Of a stretch of 64,000 nucleotides of DNA, positions 47,480 to 60,284 are shown in pieces. The position numbers and the translations under genes are program-made. Source of the DNA: Clusia tigrina (lineage: Eukaryota; Arthropoda; Insecta; Diptera; Clusiidae); NCBI GenBank assembly GCA_920105625.2, contig OV050030.1, forward strand, positions 115,054,814 to 115,118,813, read 5' to 3'. The notes beneath the pieces are model-generated. The model saw nothing but the letters and a program-made list of their open reading frames with translations. It ran no database searches and was not told where the DNA came from. Each line of letters starts with the position of its first letter. The stretch's first letter is position 1.

Positions 47480-49819
47480 ATGACAACTATCGACGATCTC
47501 GTCCGTCATCAGGACGACAATGCAATTGGTCTCCAAAAGGCCATTGCATCCTATAAGAAGACGCCGAAAGATCGGAAGACACTCGACTATATTGAAAGGA
47601 AATCCAGAGAAATTGAGGAGCTATGGTTAACTTTCCAACGTATCGACAACCAAATTAGAACGGTTCCAACGGCAGCTAATGACCATCCATACTTTGTGAA
47701 GGATCTATACGCATAAATGGGCAACCGATACCAAGACTTCCTTGCAGACGTCAAGGAGAGCAAACAAATACTCACAGCAAAGAGCATAACTCAACCACAA
47801 GCAGTTAGTGTCCCAAGTTGCTCAACGGAACCTGCAGAGAAGGGCATAACTCAACCACAAGGAGTTAGTGGCCCAACTCGTTCAGCAGAACCCATAGAGA
47901 AGAGGCTTCAAAAGACTAATATGCCTAACATGGTGCACAAGCAAAAGACAGTTATTGCACTCGTGCAACGCATGTTAGACGATGTATTGGCTGATGACAC
48001 ACCCCATTCATGCCAATATTATACTACAAAGGCCAACCTTATAGAACATCATTGGAATGCAGCCCGGAGATTTAATGATGTTATACTGGATTCTATAGAT
48101 GACATGAATTCTGACGATTATAATTTTGAAGAATACCTAAGCATAGAGATGCATGTCAGTAACAGAATTCTTATGCTTCAAGAGAAGGGAGTGACCGTTC
48201 CTGCAATTTCGAAACGAGCGTCACTCGCCGAACATTTGCCAAAGGTAATACTGCCAAAATTCGATGGAGATTACCTGAAGTGGCAACAATTTTATGATTT
48301 ATTCAATGAAATGATCCACAAAAGGCCACTTCCAACAATACAGAAGATGTGGTATCTTAAAACAAATTTGATCGGAGAAGCAGAACGATTAATTAGACAC
48401 CTCACTCTAATTGAGAATAACTACCAAACTGCATGGGAATCACTCCAGGATCGATATAGCAATGTGCGATTGCTAACTTCAGCTCTGTTGGAAAAACTAT
48501 TGGGGCAAAACAAACACTCAACAGACTATCCATCAGCGGCAGCACTAAAGGGACTTCATGATACAACCCAGGAAACCTTACTGGCATTAAGAAATCTTGG
48601 TTTAGACACGAATTCTTGGGATCCAATTATTCTCCACCTCCTAGTGAAGAAATTAGACAAAGGCACGCGGATTGCATATGAGCAGTCATTGGAGAAGCCA
48701 AAGGAATTACCTACCCTAAGGCAATTCTTAAAGTTTATTGAAACAAGATTCCAGTCTCTCGAGGCAATTGGCCAAAGAGAGCATACGGCAAAAACATTGA
48801 CAACGGTAATAGCCAAAAAACAAGGAATCAAGAAATGCTTGGCTTGCAATAGCCAAACACATCCGCTGTTTGCATGCCAAAGCTTTTTGAAACTTTCTGT
48901 TCAGAAGAGGTTACAGTTCCTAAAAACACATAAGCTATGCATTAATAGTCTAAAGCCTGGACACTGGGCAAAGGATTGTATGTCAAGAAAATGTACTAAG
49001 TGTAATCACAGTCACAATACATTAGTACATTCTGAAGGATATCGCAGCGAACCAGCCGTAAACCAGGTCAAGTATGAACCACACCCTCAACAGTCCACAG
49101 CACTAGTAGCTTCGAAGGAGTCGAAGCAACAGGGATATGTGCTCCTCAGCACTGCAATGGTGAAAATAGTCAGCAGCAACGTGCAGGAAGTTGAATGCAG
49201 AGCCATTCTGGACTCCGGATCTCAGATCAATATCGTGAGTGAACGGCTTGTCAAGAGACTTGGAGCTTCAACGAAGTCCACAACAATGAATATCCAAGGA
49301 ATAGGCAAGGGAACTCGGAGAGCACAGCGTCGAGTTAGCCTTGAACTACAGTCACGAATTAACGGCTTTTCCACTCGACTGGAGGCGTTCGTTCTAGGAG
49401 ATATAATTTCTCCGCAACCGACAAAACCATTTGACATATCCAAATGGCCAATTCCGAAGAACATCACTTTAGCGGATCCAGTATTCAACTGTCCTGACAA
49501 AATCGATGTTTTATTAGGAGCGGAATTCTATCACCAAGTATTGTCAATTGGACAGATACGATTAGCAATCGAACTTCCAACACTACAAAACACAGTGTTT
49601 GGCTGGATACTATCAGGAAGGATAGGAGAACTTCAGATGGCGTCAGCAACTTGCGGTATTTGCAGTGAGGATGATGATTATACAAACCAACTTATTGAAC
49701 GGCTATGGAAACTCGACGAAGTCGAACTAGCTGAATCAATTTTATACCCAACAGAAAGACTTTGCGAAAATCATTTAAACAAAATACAACTAGAAACAAT
49801 GATGGGCGTTTTATTGTAA
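47480..49819 (+). pseudogene. BEL-2 gag and protease
   Basis: ATG 47480 (MTTIDDLVRHQDD). A TAA at 47714-47716 is the only stop in about 780 codons; the same frame continues to 49817. The coiled, polar N-terminus is followed by a small repeat (GITQPQ(G/A)VS), then the Pao gag core PKFDGDYLKWQQFYDLFNEM (about 48260). Zinc-knuckle-type sequences follow: CLACNSQTHPLFAC, then CMSRKCTKCNHSHN, some distorted (CINSLKPGHWAKDC). The DUF1758 protease has AILDSGSQINIVSE (49205) and VLLGAEFYHQVL (49510), with FGWILSGR after it. A 1-bp deletion near 49775-49785 shifts pol out of frame. Confidence 0.85.
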
Positions 49820-50535
49820 AATTACCATTCGTAGAGACTGCAGCTGTTTTAGGTAGTTCAAGGGATATAGCAATCAACAGATTCCTGGCGCTTGAACATC
49901 GATTATCTAAATACAATGCCGTTCATGAACAATATATCGAGTTTATGGAAAATTATGAAGCCTTGGGCCACATGAGGGAGATCAACATCAATGAAATACT
50001 CTCACCTAATTACTTCATCCCACACCACTGTGTACTTAAACCTGACAGCAGCACAACAAAACTGCGGGTGGTATTTGACGCATCTTCAAAAACGTCATCG
50101 GGAGTCTCACTCAATGACATAATGAACATAGGTCCAACCATACAATCCGAACTATTTTCAATCCTGCTACGGTTCCGTCTACCGAAATTTGTATTCACCA
50201 CCGACATTGAAAAAATGTATCGGCAGATACTGGTCCACTCTGAAGATCGCCATTATCAATTGATCATATGGAGGAGCGACCCTAAGAAACCACTGAAGTG
50301 TTACGAACTTAACACTGTCACATATGGGACTAGATCGGCACCATACCTCGCCACAAGATGTGTCAAACAAATGTTATCAGAAAACGCCATCCGGTATCCA
50401 CTAGGTGCTCAGATGCTTCAGGATAACTTTTATGTCGACGATGGTCTTGGTGGATCAGACAGTCTGATTACCGCCATGGAAACTCAACGGCAACTCATCA
50501 CTATGTTGAATGGGTATGGATTCAATCTACGCTAA
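49770..50535 (+). pseudogene. BEL-2 reverse transcriptase
   Basis: After the shift: GRFIVKLPF, FIPHHCVLKPDSSTTKLRVV, FDASSKTSSGVSLND, FTTDIEKMYRQILV (first catalytic Asp), YGTRSAPYLATRCVKQM and FYVDDGLGGSDS (YVDD). All fingers-palm blocks are intact by eye. A TAA at 50533-50535 interrupts between RT and the connection; the downstream frame is in phase. Confidence 0.88.
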
Positions 50536-52416
50536 TGGTGTGCAAATCACCCTAAACTCCTGCAGAACATTCCACAAGGTGACCAGGAAGTTAATTTGGA
50601 TTCTACTAACGACAAGAATGATTCAATAAAAACCCTAGGCCTGACATGGCTGCCAAAGACTGACCAATTCTTTGTAAAGGTGAATCTCAACCCCGTTAAA
50701 CGAATTACCAAGCGGTCTCTCACCTCAGACGTAGCGAGATTATTTGATCCTCTTGGCATTCTAGCTCCAGTTGTAATTACAGCAAAAATCTTTATACAAG
50801 CATTATGGCAATTAAAAATTAGTTGGGATGAAGCTCTACCAGCAGAATTACATACAAGATGGGAGCGTTTTCGAAGCGCATTGCAAGAATTGGACAACTT
50901 TAATTTCTCACGACACATTCATAGAAGTGAAATCCCAACATCAATTCAACTTCACGTCTTCTCCGATGCATCAGAAAAAGCCTTCGGAGCAGCAATTTAT
51001 ATGAGATCTATCTTCAAAGAAGGAAGAGTAGTAGTGAGGTTGTTATGTGCCAAATCACGCGTAGCTCCACTTAAGCTACAAACATTGCCTCGCTTGGAAC
51101 TATGCGCAGCAGTACTAGGCTCACAGTTGGCAGCTAGGGTAAAAAATGATTTACGGTTAAAGGATTGTCGCACCTTTTTGTGGACAGACTCACAAATAGT
51201 TCTGTCTTGGATTAATTCAGCCTCCTCATCACTTCAAACATTTGTAGCCAACAGGGTAGCTACTATTCAAGGTTTGACATTAGCAGAACAGTGGCGTCAT
51301 GTTAGCTCCAAGGATAACCCAGCTGACGTTGTCTTACGAGGATTATCACCAAGAGAATTTGCAAGATGTGACCTGTGGCTTTACGGGCCATTTTTTCTAC
51401 ATGGGAAAGAATCAGCATGGCCTCCCAAGTTTGCTCCACAGCAAGCCATTCCCAATAACATCGAGAGAAAACGAACGAATCCAGCATCCTTGGTAGCAAT
51501 TGACTCTGAAGAACTGGTGTATACAATCAACCACCGAAACTCTTTCAGCACTCTTCAACGCATCGTAGGATACATTTGTCGTTTCATAAGCAACACTAGA
51601 TGTAGCAAGGACGTACGAAAAACTGATATAGCGCTGACTCCCATCGAATTAGATCATGCATTAAGAATCATTGTTCAAGCTATGCAAAGATCTGATTTCA
51701 ATGACGACATCATGTACCTCAAGAAACACAAGGATCTCAAGGGGACGAGTACATTGAAGAGCCTATCACCATTTTTGGATGACGCAAACATTTTGCGAGT
51801 TGGAGGACGATTGGAAGCATCACTGGTACCTTATGAAGCAAAACATCAAATGCTCATTCCGTATAATGATCCCTTAGCAAAACTACTATTTGAGATGACT
51901 CACATCGAGAATAAACACTGTGGACCTCAAGCCTTGCTGGCCATAATAAGGCAAAGGTACTGCCCCATAAAAGGCAAATCATCGGCCAGATCAACAGTAC
52001 AGCAATGCATACGATGCACCAGGGCAAGGCCTCAGTTGCTGAACCAATTAATGGGAAACCTGCCAGTAACACGAGTTACACCAGCACGCCCATTCATTAA
52101 CTCTGGAGTAGACTACTATGGACCATTCTGGGTGCATTACAAAATTAGAGGGAAAAGACCACACAAGGCTTACATATCCGATTTCTGCTGTTTTGCTACT
52201 AAAGCTGTCCATTTAGAACTTGTAAGCGATCTTACGACAGAAGCATTCATTAGCGCTCTGAAACGTTTCATTGGCCGACGTGGAAATTGTCAAAACTTAT
52301 ATTGTGACAACGTGACAAATTTCGTTGGCGCCAAAAACAAGCTTACGGAACTGACTACATCAATATATTCAGATGAAGAGAAAGCAAAAATTGAGACAGA
52401 ATGCGGTAAAAAGTGA
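50536..52416 (+). pseudogene. BEL-2 RT connection, RNase H and integrase core
   Basis: LGLTWLPKTDQFFV, LFDPLGILAPVVITAKIF (Pao connection), RNase H with HVFSDASEKAFGAAIYM, LPRLELCAAVLGS and WTDSQIVLSWI, and SSKDNPADV. The integrase zinc domain has HIENKHCGPQALL and QQCIRCTRARP (H2C2). Core Asp in NSGVDYYGPFW, Asp in LYCDNVTNF (Gly of the usual DNGTNF is Val) and, after the TGA at 52414-52416, Glu in GGLSEAAVK. Only that stop breaks about 620 codons. Confidence 0.88.
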
Positions 52417-53712
52417 AAACAATTCAATTTTATTCCTCCAAGAGCCCTTCATTTCGGAGGTCTGTCGGAAGCAGCAGTGAAGTCTGCAAAGCATCTTTTG
52501 GTTAGGAGCGTGTCAACAGCATCACTAACCTTTGAAGAGCTGAAAACAGTCATTATTGAAATATAAGCCATTCTCAACTCAAGACCAATAAGTTCGATGT
52601 TCAACGATCCAAATGACTTAGGCGCCCTGACTCCAGGCCACTTCTTGATAGGAGAACCACTCAACACGCAAGTCGATGTAAATAACATCCCGTCAACTTC
52701 AAATTTGCTGACCCGGTGGAAACTCGTATCCCACATCAAAAATGAGTTTCGGAAACGATGGTCGCACGAATATTTATGCGAGCTTCAATCTAAAACCAAA
52801 TGGACACATCAGCACAATAACATCAACCAAGGGGACATGGTAATAATCAAGGAAGACAATGTTCAAGTTCTTCAATGGCCACTAGGAAGGATAACAAGGA
52901 CGTATAGGGGTGATGATGGAGCAGTACGAGTGGCTGATGTTAGAACAGCTACTGGAACTTGGAAACGTGCAATCCATAAATTAGCTCTACTACCCATAAA
53001 TGATAATAGGATCCATGACCAACCCACAAGTCATGAGAATCAAGATGAAAAAGTAGAAATACCAACAAAACGAATAAAAACAAGACATACGGGACTCACA
53101 ACAGTACTGCTGGGATTACTCATCATACCAATTGTCATGGGAGGTCCAATAAGATTTTCGCAGATTGCTTACACCAAATTCAACACGGTATTGGGTATTT
53201 ACTTCGAAGGAATAGGTTCAGCACATTTCGAGAGGTCAGAACGGAAACTTGTAGTGTACTACGAACTAAAGTCATACTGGGCAGAACTTACGACTTTATC
53301 CAAGGGCATCAGTAGTTTACGACAGTTATGTCAGAAGCTGCCACCATTTATTTGTCATGATACTCTTGTGAACTTCGAGCATGTTGAAGCTGAATTACAA
53401 ATGGATAACAAGATATTGTTTCCCCATCGATCTACAAGTTGTGCTGTGGATATAGTGGGAAATATTGCAAACTCATTGTTTGGTGTATTGGACTCAGAAT
53501 ATGCAGAATCAATGTCAAAAACCATTCAGCAAGTGAAAGAAAATGAAGGCCATCTTTTAGTCCTGCTCAAAAACCAAACATCAGTGATTGATTCTACTAT
53601 CAACGTGATCAAACAAGATCAAATAGAAGTCAAACGAAAATTCGATCATCTTGACAACCAAATCAATGACATAATGAAAAACTTAAATCACATTGAAGGA
53701 GAAAAGTTTTAA
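52417..53712 (+). pseudogene. BEL-2 integrase C-terminus joined in frame to envelope-like start
   Basis: Same frame as the RNase H-integrase part, with a TAA near 52564. ALTPGHFLIGEPL, RWKLVSHIKNEFRKRW, QGDMVIIKEDN and VRVADVRTA form the Pao C-terminal module (to about 53000). Without a stop or new splice signal the frame enters a hydrophobic segment (TTVLLGLLIIPIVMGG, 53095-53145), a likely signal or membrane segment. A protein resembling the insect-retroelement F-type envelope family follows, with a heptad-rich region around 53500-53690. It ends at TAA 53710-53712. The resemblance is judged from segment order; the role would be membrane fusion in functional relatives. Confidence 0.65.
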
Positions 53713-53757
53713 GCCAGGCTGACTCATTATTTCATCACTCTGACCCTCAAACTCATT

Positions 53758-54582
53758 ATGATAACATCTCACTTGCAAAGAATCCAATCATCAATATTGA
53801 ATGTTATGACAGATACACACCATAACAAAATCAGCCCATTATTGCTATCACCAACTCAACTACAAGAAGAAATTCTCAAGAATAAAACTCATCTTTCAAC
53901 ATCCCTCCAAATACCAGTGAATCAAGAGGACTCACTGCAACTGTACAAATTAATGAAGGTAGAAGGCGGTTTAACAGAGAAGCATGCCATTTTTAGAATC
54001 TCATTTCCATTAATTGCAGAGGAAAGATTCGAACTGTATCGGATGGTACGAATTCCTAACATAATAAATGGCACAATGACTACAATAGAATCTTGTAACA
54101 GATTTCTAGCCATAAACGCGCACAGAGATCAATACGTTGTCATGAGTTTAGCTGATTTGGGGGCTTGTACAGTGATGAACCCATATACATACTTATGCGC
54201 CAACACCCAATTGATACAAAACAGAGGGTCTGAAATATGTTCATGTGAAGTTAAACTGTTTGCCAATGATACTCAACGGGATTGCATCCACCATGAAGTT
54301 GAAGACAATTCAACTTGGATTCAAATGGATCATAAGAACGAGTGGATCTACGCCTTGAAGTTTGCCACTCGCTTGAGTGCAGTATGTGATGGTGAAACCT
54401 TGCAATTAACATTAGAAGAATCGAAAATGCTGAAGCTACAACCATCTTGTGTTCTGAAACACAGTTTTATCACAATTTACGGCAATAAAACTCTCTCAAG
54501 CTCAGTACAAACCTCATATGTCAGCTTGGCCAATGCTACTGACATTCTCAAAATAATCAAGGCCAGCAAAAAAAAAGCATAA
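53758..54582 (+). pseudogene. BEL-2 envelope-like region, C-terminal part
   Basis: In phase with the preceding segment across the stop at 53710-53712. 274 residues with cysteines clustered between about residues 120 and 190 (including a CSCEVKLF block) and several N-x-S/T sites, as expected of an ectodomain. The C-terminus (NATDILKIIKASKKKA) is basic, but no long transmembrane helix precedes it, so the membrane anchor is missing or shifted out of frame. Sequence up to 54697 holds only the 3' non-coding part and purine tract. This copy cannot yield a full protein. Confidence 0.55.
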
Positions 54583-54697
54583 ATGTGATGTCACTCTACC
54601 CCAGCCATTACCGCGGAATAGGATGCAAGAACCAGAAGACGAAACAAAATTTGATACAACTTTTTAAGGTTGTTGACGCAGTCAACGTGCGGGAGAA

Positions 54698-55207
54698 CGT
54701 ACGAATTCATATAAATATCAATCGCACAACCTACAACTGTATATTTGTATGTATCCGTACGTTTGTACTCACAACAACAACAAGGAATATTCAGTCTGCG
54801 TGTACGGTAGCATTGTGGCTCAAATGACACTTGCACAAGAATTAGGTGCATTCCCAAAAATGCAACATAAGCATTTGGGTGGCATTGAAACGTATGTTCA
54901 TTGAACTTGCACATGCTGCTATGCGCTGCTGTTATATTCTGCTGATATTTATTTTTAGTACATATTAATTATTATTGATGATGTTAGCAATAAGTTATTA
55001 TTTAAGACGATGAATTTCAATAAACAAATCACTCTTTAATTCTTTAGCAACAAGAAAACTGAGTCTTTTTATTTTCAGCGACGGATTGTTCAGGTTCAAG
55101 TGCTTGAACAATCAAATTATTATTCCTAGTCTCATATTGGTTCAAGTGCCTGTATGAGACGTCAATAAGGAATACTATCTCTACAGTCAAACGAGGCTGT
55201 ATTTACA
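54698..55207 (+). repeat. BEL-2 3' LTR
   Basis: 510 bp, starting CGTACGAATTC (the first T of the canonical TG is C) and ending TTTACA. Same length as the 5' LTR. Confidence 0.9.
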
Positions 55208-55610
55208 GGATACTTCTACAAATGTCCGCTGGACAAGAAGGCTGATCCCCAACATTCAGCAATGGGAAAGCAGGTCGCATGGTGAGGTGAATTTCTACGT
55301 CACACAATTGCTGGCAGGCCACGGAGGTTTCGGGCATACCTGCACAGATTCCACTTGGAGGAATCCCCCAAACTATGGAGGTACAGAGATAGAAGATCCC
55401 AAACATGTCTTCTTCTATTGCCCACGTTATGAAAGTGCTAGAGTGGCACTACAAGGAGTATGTGGAGAGCCCGTGGTGCCCGACAACATAGTGCAGCATA
55501 TGCTCGAGAGCCCGAAGAAATGGGCTGCGGTGTGTGACACCACCGCCGCCATTATGAAAGACCTCCGCCACCAGGAGTGGCGAAGACGCGCAATGGAAAA
55601 TAGCTATTAG
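55208..55610 (+). pseudogene. R1-type LINE ORF2 C-terminus
   Basis: Open from the BEL-2 junction to TAG at 55608-55610. NVRWTRRLIPNIQQWESRSH, GEVNFYVTQLLAGHGGFG, a CCHC-like zinc segment with one Cys replaced (EDPKHVFFYCPRYESAR), and a final arginine-rich helix (LRHQEWRRRAMENSY). This order is typical of R1-clade C-termini. The RT portion is not present in the window apart from the short piece at 46705-46804. Some R1 elements target rDNA, but nothing here indicates rDNA. Confidence 0.7.
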
Positions 55611-56095
<485 letters not shown>

Positions 56096-56732
56096 TGGAG
56101 ACATGTGAATTATTTTTAATTTAAATTGTTGAAATTGATGTTGTCTGAAGATCAAAATAAAGCGTTTTAATTATTTGACATTGTGAGCTTAAGGTATTGG
56201 GTGAAAAGATTTCAAGAGGTGCAGACAACATGTGTTGTTGCATCAAAGTTTTTGTAGTTCGGAAACTACGATTTGCCTGGCAATGTTGAAGAAAACATTT
56301 AAATGCGATTATTACGTGGAGCATACGCTACGGGTTTATTTTTAAATATGGATTCAAATTTCCGGGAATGAATCAAGACACTTTTGCCTGCAATTTCGGT
56401 TTTTACAAACATATGGCATTTTCTATGGATTTTTGCGGTGAGAGGAAATCAAGGAGTATCTGTGAGGAAGTCAAGGACAAATTTGCACTGATGGAAGGAC
56501 TTAATGGACGCCGGTAGACAGCGGATATGGAACTTGTAATGGAAGATAAGTAAAGAAAGAATATTAAGATAGAATTTACGGTGGAATGTGTTTTAATAAA
56601 TGTGTGTTGATCATTAAGTAAGATGAAATAAAAAAATTGGGATAAGTTAATAACAAGTTTTAACAATTATTGGGTTTTATTTGTAAATTGTTTTGGTAAT
56701 GGGGATACGCCAGCTGTTCTGGCATTTGGGAT
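56096..56732. other. Unassigned interval before Gypsy element
   Basis: Would be the place for a 5' LTR and leader of the Gypsy element, but I find no matching sequence after its 3' end. No gene seen. Confidence 0.4.
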
Positions 56733-57611
56733 ATGACGAAGGAAGCGCAAGGATTATTGCTGATGCAGGAGCAAATTGGCCAGGCGATTGAAAAACTGGT
56801 CCGTAACTTTAAGAAATACGGCAGTTTACGTTACGTAAAGACACCGTGTATTTCCGCAAGCGAATACTACAGTTGCTAAATCTGGTGAAAGAGTTCAACA
56901 ATAATCACGGAAAGCGAAAATAAAGGAAGTAATAATTAGGCCGGAAGTGCGTGTGAGTAGTAATGTAGAAACTACAGTCCAGGAGAAGGAGGAGCAAGAG
57001 GCCCTTCAATATCACGAAGAGTTTGGAAGTGGATACGCGTCCATGTTGGGAGCAAAAGCACATAGCTTCGTTATGAGCAGGATAGGTGATGCCTTCATCG
57101 GGATACCTTGTAAGGAATCAATTAGTGGAAAGCTAGTGCTTTTGGTAGATTCATGGGCGGACACTAGCCTCGTAAAATCTAGTGTTTCACGTAAAGGGCT
57201 AGATATTAATCAAATGGACGTAAGAATGCTTCATCGTTTGCAGGATGCATCAGGATTTTGGGGTCGCTCAGAATAGGACACAGTGAGGTTAAGGGTATGA
57301 GTTTTAGAGTGCACGCAGTGGAAGTGGATAGGAAAGGTATCCCGGCTGATGGGATAATTGGCCGCGATAATCTTTGGGGCCGCACCATACTGGATGCGCT
57401 TGACAAGCAGTTATCATTTTATGATAATAATAAGAATAGAATCCTCACTCTTCCATTAAAGTCATGGCAGGAAGGAACCGTGAGCAAGGTTAAGAATAGT
57501 AGGGAGGTAGTAAATGCAAGGTCAACCAGAGTAAATACCATGCATGTAAATACGAAATTTAGGACTGTTGTTTTGCACAAGCAGCAGCTAGCGGAAGCCG
57601 TATATATGTGA
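56733..57611 (+). pseudogene. Gypsy element: gag start remnant and protease
   Basis: ATG 56733 opens a coiled N-terminal gag piece (LLLMQEQIGQAIEKLVRNFK) that breaks off by about 56880; capsid and nucleocapsid are missing. The protease part (57045-57470) has GDAFIGIPCKE and LLVDSWADTSLVKS, where the usual D-(S/T)-G is DSW, so the active site is damaged. After a frameshift near 57255, ADGIIGRDNL corresponds to the second protease motif. Polyprotein cleavage would have been its role. Confidence 0.65.
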
Positions 57612-58527
57612 GAAACCATAACGCACGTTGACAAGGGTAAGGTGTCAGCTTGCATACTCAACGCATCATAAAAGGACTACCTGATGGATTAGGATTTTAG
57701 GCCTAAGTTCACTAGTTACGATAATTTTAGGGAACCGAATTATAGATCGGTAGATCAGATTAAACAAGTTGATATAAGAAAAAGAATGGAGAGAGTGCTA
57801 AAATCACTGAAGTTAGACCCAAGCGTAAATTCAGAAGAGAAGGCATGAAGAGAAGATATTTGTACGTCAGTCCATGACATATTTTTGCTGGAAGGAGACC
57901 AGCTAACGTATACACCATAAGCAGAGCATGAAATACCTACATAATTTCACCGAGTATCTCGCCTTGGAACTCACCAATAACCTTGGTACCAAAGAAGGGA
58001 GGTGCTCAGGGTCAAAAGAAGTGGAGAATGGTCGTCTTTTTAGGAAATTGAACGACGCCACTATCAAGCAACTGTTCCCTATACCAAGGATAGAAGAAAT
58101 CCTGAATCAATTAGTACACAGTAGATATTTTTCCACACTTGATTTAGCGAGTGGCTACCACCAAGTTCTGGTGGATACCCAATATAAGCAGAAAACCGCG
58201 TTCAGCAACGGTTTAGGGCATTATGGGTTTAATTGAATGCCGATTGGATTAACAGGAGCACCGGCTACCTTCCAACGGCTAATAAACCATGTGTTAACAG
58301 GCTTGCAAGGGTTAGATTGTTTTGTGTATCTGGATGATATTGTAATTTATGGGAAGAACTTGCAGCAGCATTCGCAACGCTTGTGCAAGGTGCTCCAGAA
58401 ATTACGAGAACACAATTTGAAATTGAACACGGAGAAATGTCAATTTTTGCGAAGAGAGGTGGTTTATTTAGGCCATCGTTGCTCAGAGGCAGGAGCACTG
58501 CCTGAACCAGAAGGTGGAATGCGTTAA
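57612..58527 (+). pseudogene. Gypsy element: reverse transcriptase
   Basis: After degraded linker sequence, RT motifs appear from about 58030: RLFRKLNDATIKQLFPIPRI, FSTLDLASGYHQVLV, KTAFSNGLGHYGFN (then TGA at 58234-58236), MPIGLTGAPATFQRLI, CFVYLDDIVIYG (YLDD, intact) and LKLNTEKCQFLRREVVYLGH. It is a normal Ty3/Gypsy RT apart from the stop and a shift near 58530. Confidence 0.8.
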
Positions 58528-59237
58528 AAATTTTGCGATTACGAGGAATTGATAGGAAGTGCAAGCATTCCTAGGACTAGTGAACTATTATAGAAAGTTC
58601 GTAGAAGGACTAGCCGGAATTGCGTTGCCAGTGAATAAGTTGCTACGAAAAGAAGCAAATTTCGAATGGAAAGAGAGTTGTCTGCAAGCATTCGAGAGTC
58701 TAAAAGAAATAATTAGCTCGCCACCGATTTTGGCGAACTTTTTTGTTGACCACTGATGCTAGCAATGAAGCATTAGGGGCAATATTGTCACAAGGGGAAT
58801 TCGGTAATGACCGACCAGTAGCATTCGCAAGCAGGGCGCTTAGCGATACGGAGAAAAGATACTCCACAATAGAGAAGGAATTTCTAGCCATAGTGTTGGC
58901 TACGAAGAATTTTAGGGCATATCTGCTAGGAAGTCCATTTAAAATATATACATTTCACCAGCAGTTGAGTGGCATAGCCAATTTGAAAGACCAAACGTCT
59001 AGGCTAGCTAGGTTCAGACACAAATTGTCTGAGTATGTTTTTGAAATCATATACAAACCTGGCAAAAAGAATCTGAATACGGACGCGCTCAGCAGAGTAC
59101 CGCAGGCGCGGAAGGTATCAGTAGTGCAAACGAGGGCCAAAGCAAGGTCAGATAAGGAGAAGGCCGAGAGAATACAAGAAAATAAAACTGATGCGACAAG
59201 AGATGTTAGCAATGCGGGTTTCGATGCCAATGAATAA
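58528..59237 (+). pseudogene. Gypsy element: RT connection and RNase H
   Basis: LRKEANFEWKESCLQAFESL, then after a shift near 58745 LTTDASNEALGAILSQ (catalytic Asp), STIEKEFLAIVLATKNFRAYL (Glu), TFHQQLSGIANLKDQTSRLA, and NTDALSRVP (last Asp). The tail is a basic, hinge-like linker. It removes RNA from the hybrid during replication in active relatives. Confidence 0.8.
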
Positions 59238-60284
59238 CCAGCCAGTAATGTGGAATGGCTGGAGGATAAAAAAGATATCCAGGTTGTGGCAAAAAGTTTC
59301 CATGATTCACCTCTAGGTGGACACCAGGGATTCTGGAAAACCCATGACAGAATTAGGCGAGTATACGGATGGAAAGGGATGCTCAAAGACATTAAAAAAT
59401 ATATAAAGAGTTGTCCGAAATGTCAGGCCAATAAGAGTTCAAGGCTAACAATGATGCCAATGGTGTTAACTGACACACCAAAACAGCCATTTGATAAACG
59501 TTCATACGGATATTGTAGGTATTCTACCTGAGACAGTTTCGGGAAATAAATACATCTTGACGTTCCAAGACGATTTCTCAAAGTATATGGCGTGCGTGGC
59601 TATACCCGATGCTGAAGCAAGTACGGTAGCCAAGGCATTCTTTGACGAAATTATAGCACGGTACAACATACCTAAGGTAACCGACAATGGTTCAAATTTT
59701 GTATCAAAACTATTCTCAGAAACGTGTAAAATGCTGGGAATCAAGAAATTGCTTATAACACCATATCATCCCCAAGCAAATGGCCCATTGGAGCGTAGTC
59801 ATCGACCTCTGGCCGAGACGGCTCGAATTGGGATCAATGGTTGACCACTGCAATGCTTTTACACAAGAATACTGTGCATGTATCAACGAAGCAAACTCCG
59901 TATGGCACACTCTGCGGGTTTGATTTCAACATGCTAGCAAATCTGAAGCGCAAATGTGCGCCAGTGTATAATGCTGATGACCCCAATAAAGTGCAAAAGT
60001 ATCAGCTACAGCGAGGGCACGAGTTGGTTAGAGAAAACCAGGATTGTGCTAAACGGGTAACCAGGGAAGCCTATAACAAGGTACTAAACCCAGTAGTCTT
60101 TCATGTGGGTGACCAAGTACTAATGAATCAGGCTAGGAAAAGCAAATTCTCACCAGTTTGGATAGGTCTGTATGTAGTAGCGGAGATCCGTAGCCCAGTT
60201 ACAACAGTCGTGACAATTAAGGGCAAGCATAAAAAGCTACATAATAATTTATTGAATGTAATTAGATTATTAATAAATAAATAA
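59238..60284 (+). pseudogene. Gypsy element: integrase
   Basis: Zinc domain HDSPLGGHQG with CPKCQANKSS (H2C2). Core Asp in HTDIVGILP (after a shift near 59495), Asp in KVTDNGSNF and Glu in PLERSHRPL. The C-terminal part (59841-60284, another shift) has FHVGDQVLM, FSPVWIGLYVV and KLHNNLLN and ends at TAA 60282-60284. All three catalytic acids are present although the frame is split. It is followed by an (AATA)n microsatellite. Confidence 0.8.

Larger units (their letters stand above)
46805..55207 (+). mobile_element. BEL/Pao retrotransposon BEL-2 with envelope-like frame
   Basis: 8403 bp with two 510-bp LTRs (46805-47314; 54698-55207) and a perfect 5-bp duplication GGATA (46800-46804; 55208-55212). 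The LTRs differ at roughly 11 positions by eye (about 2%). A PBS (TGGTGACCCCGACGTGA) lies at 47317-47333 and a purine tract GCGGGAGAA precedes the 3' LTR. The order is gag, PR, RT, RNase H, IN, env-like. Only a few stops and one shift break the long frame, so this is among the youngest insertions here. It lies in an R1-type LINE. Confidence 0.92.
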
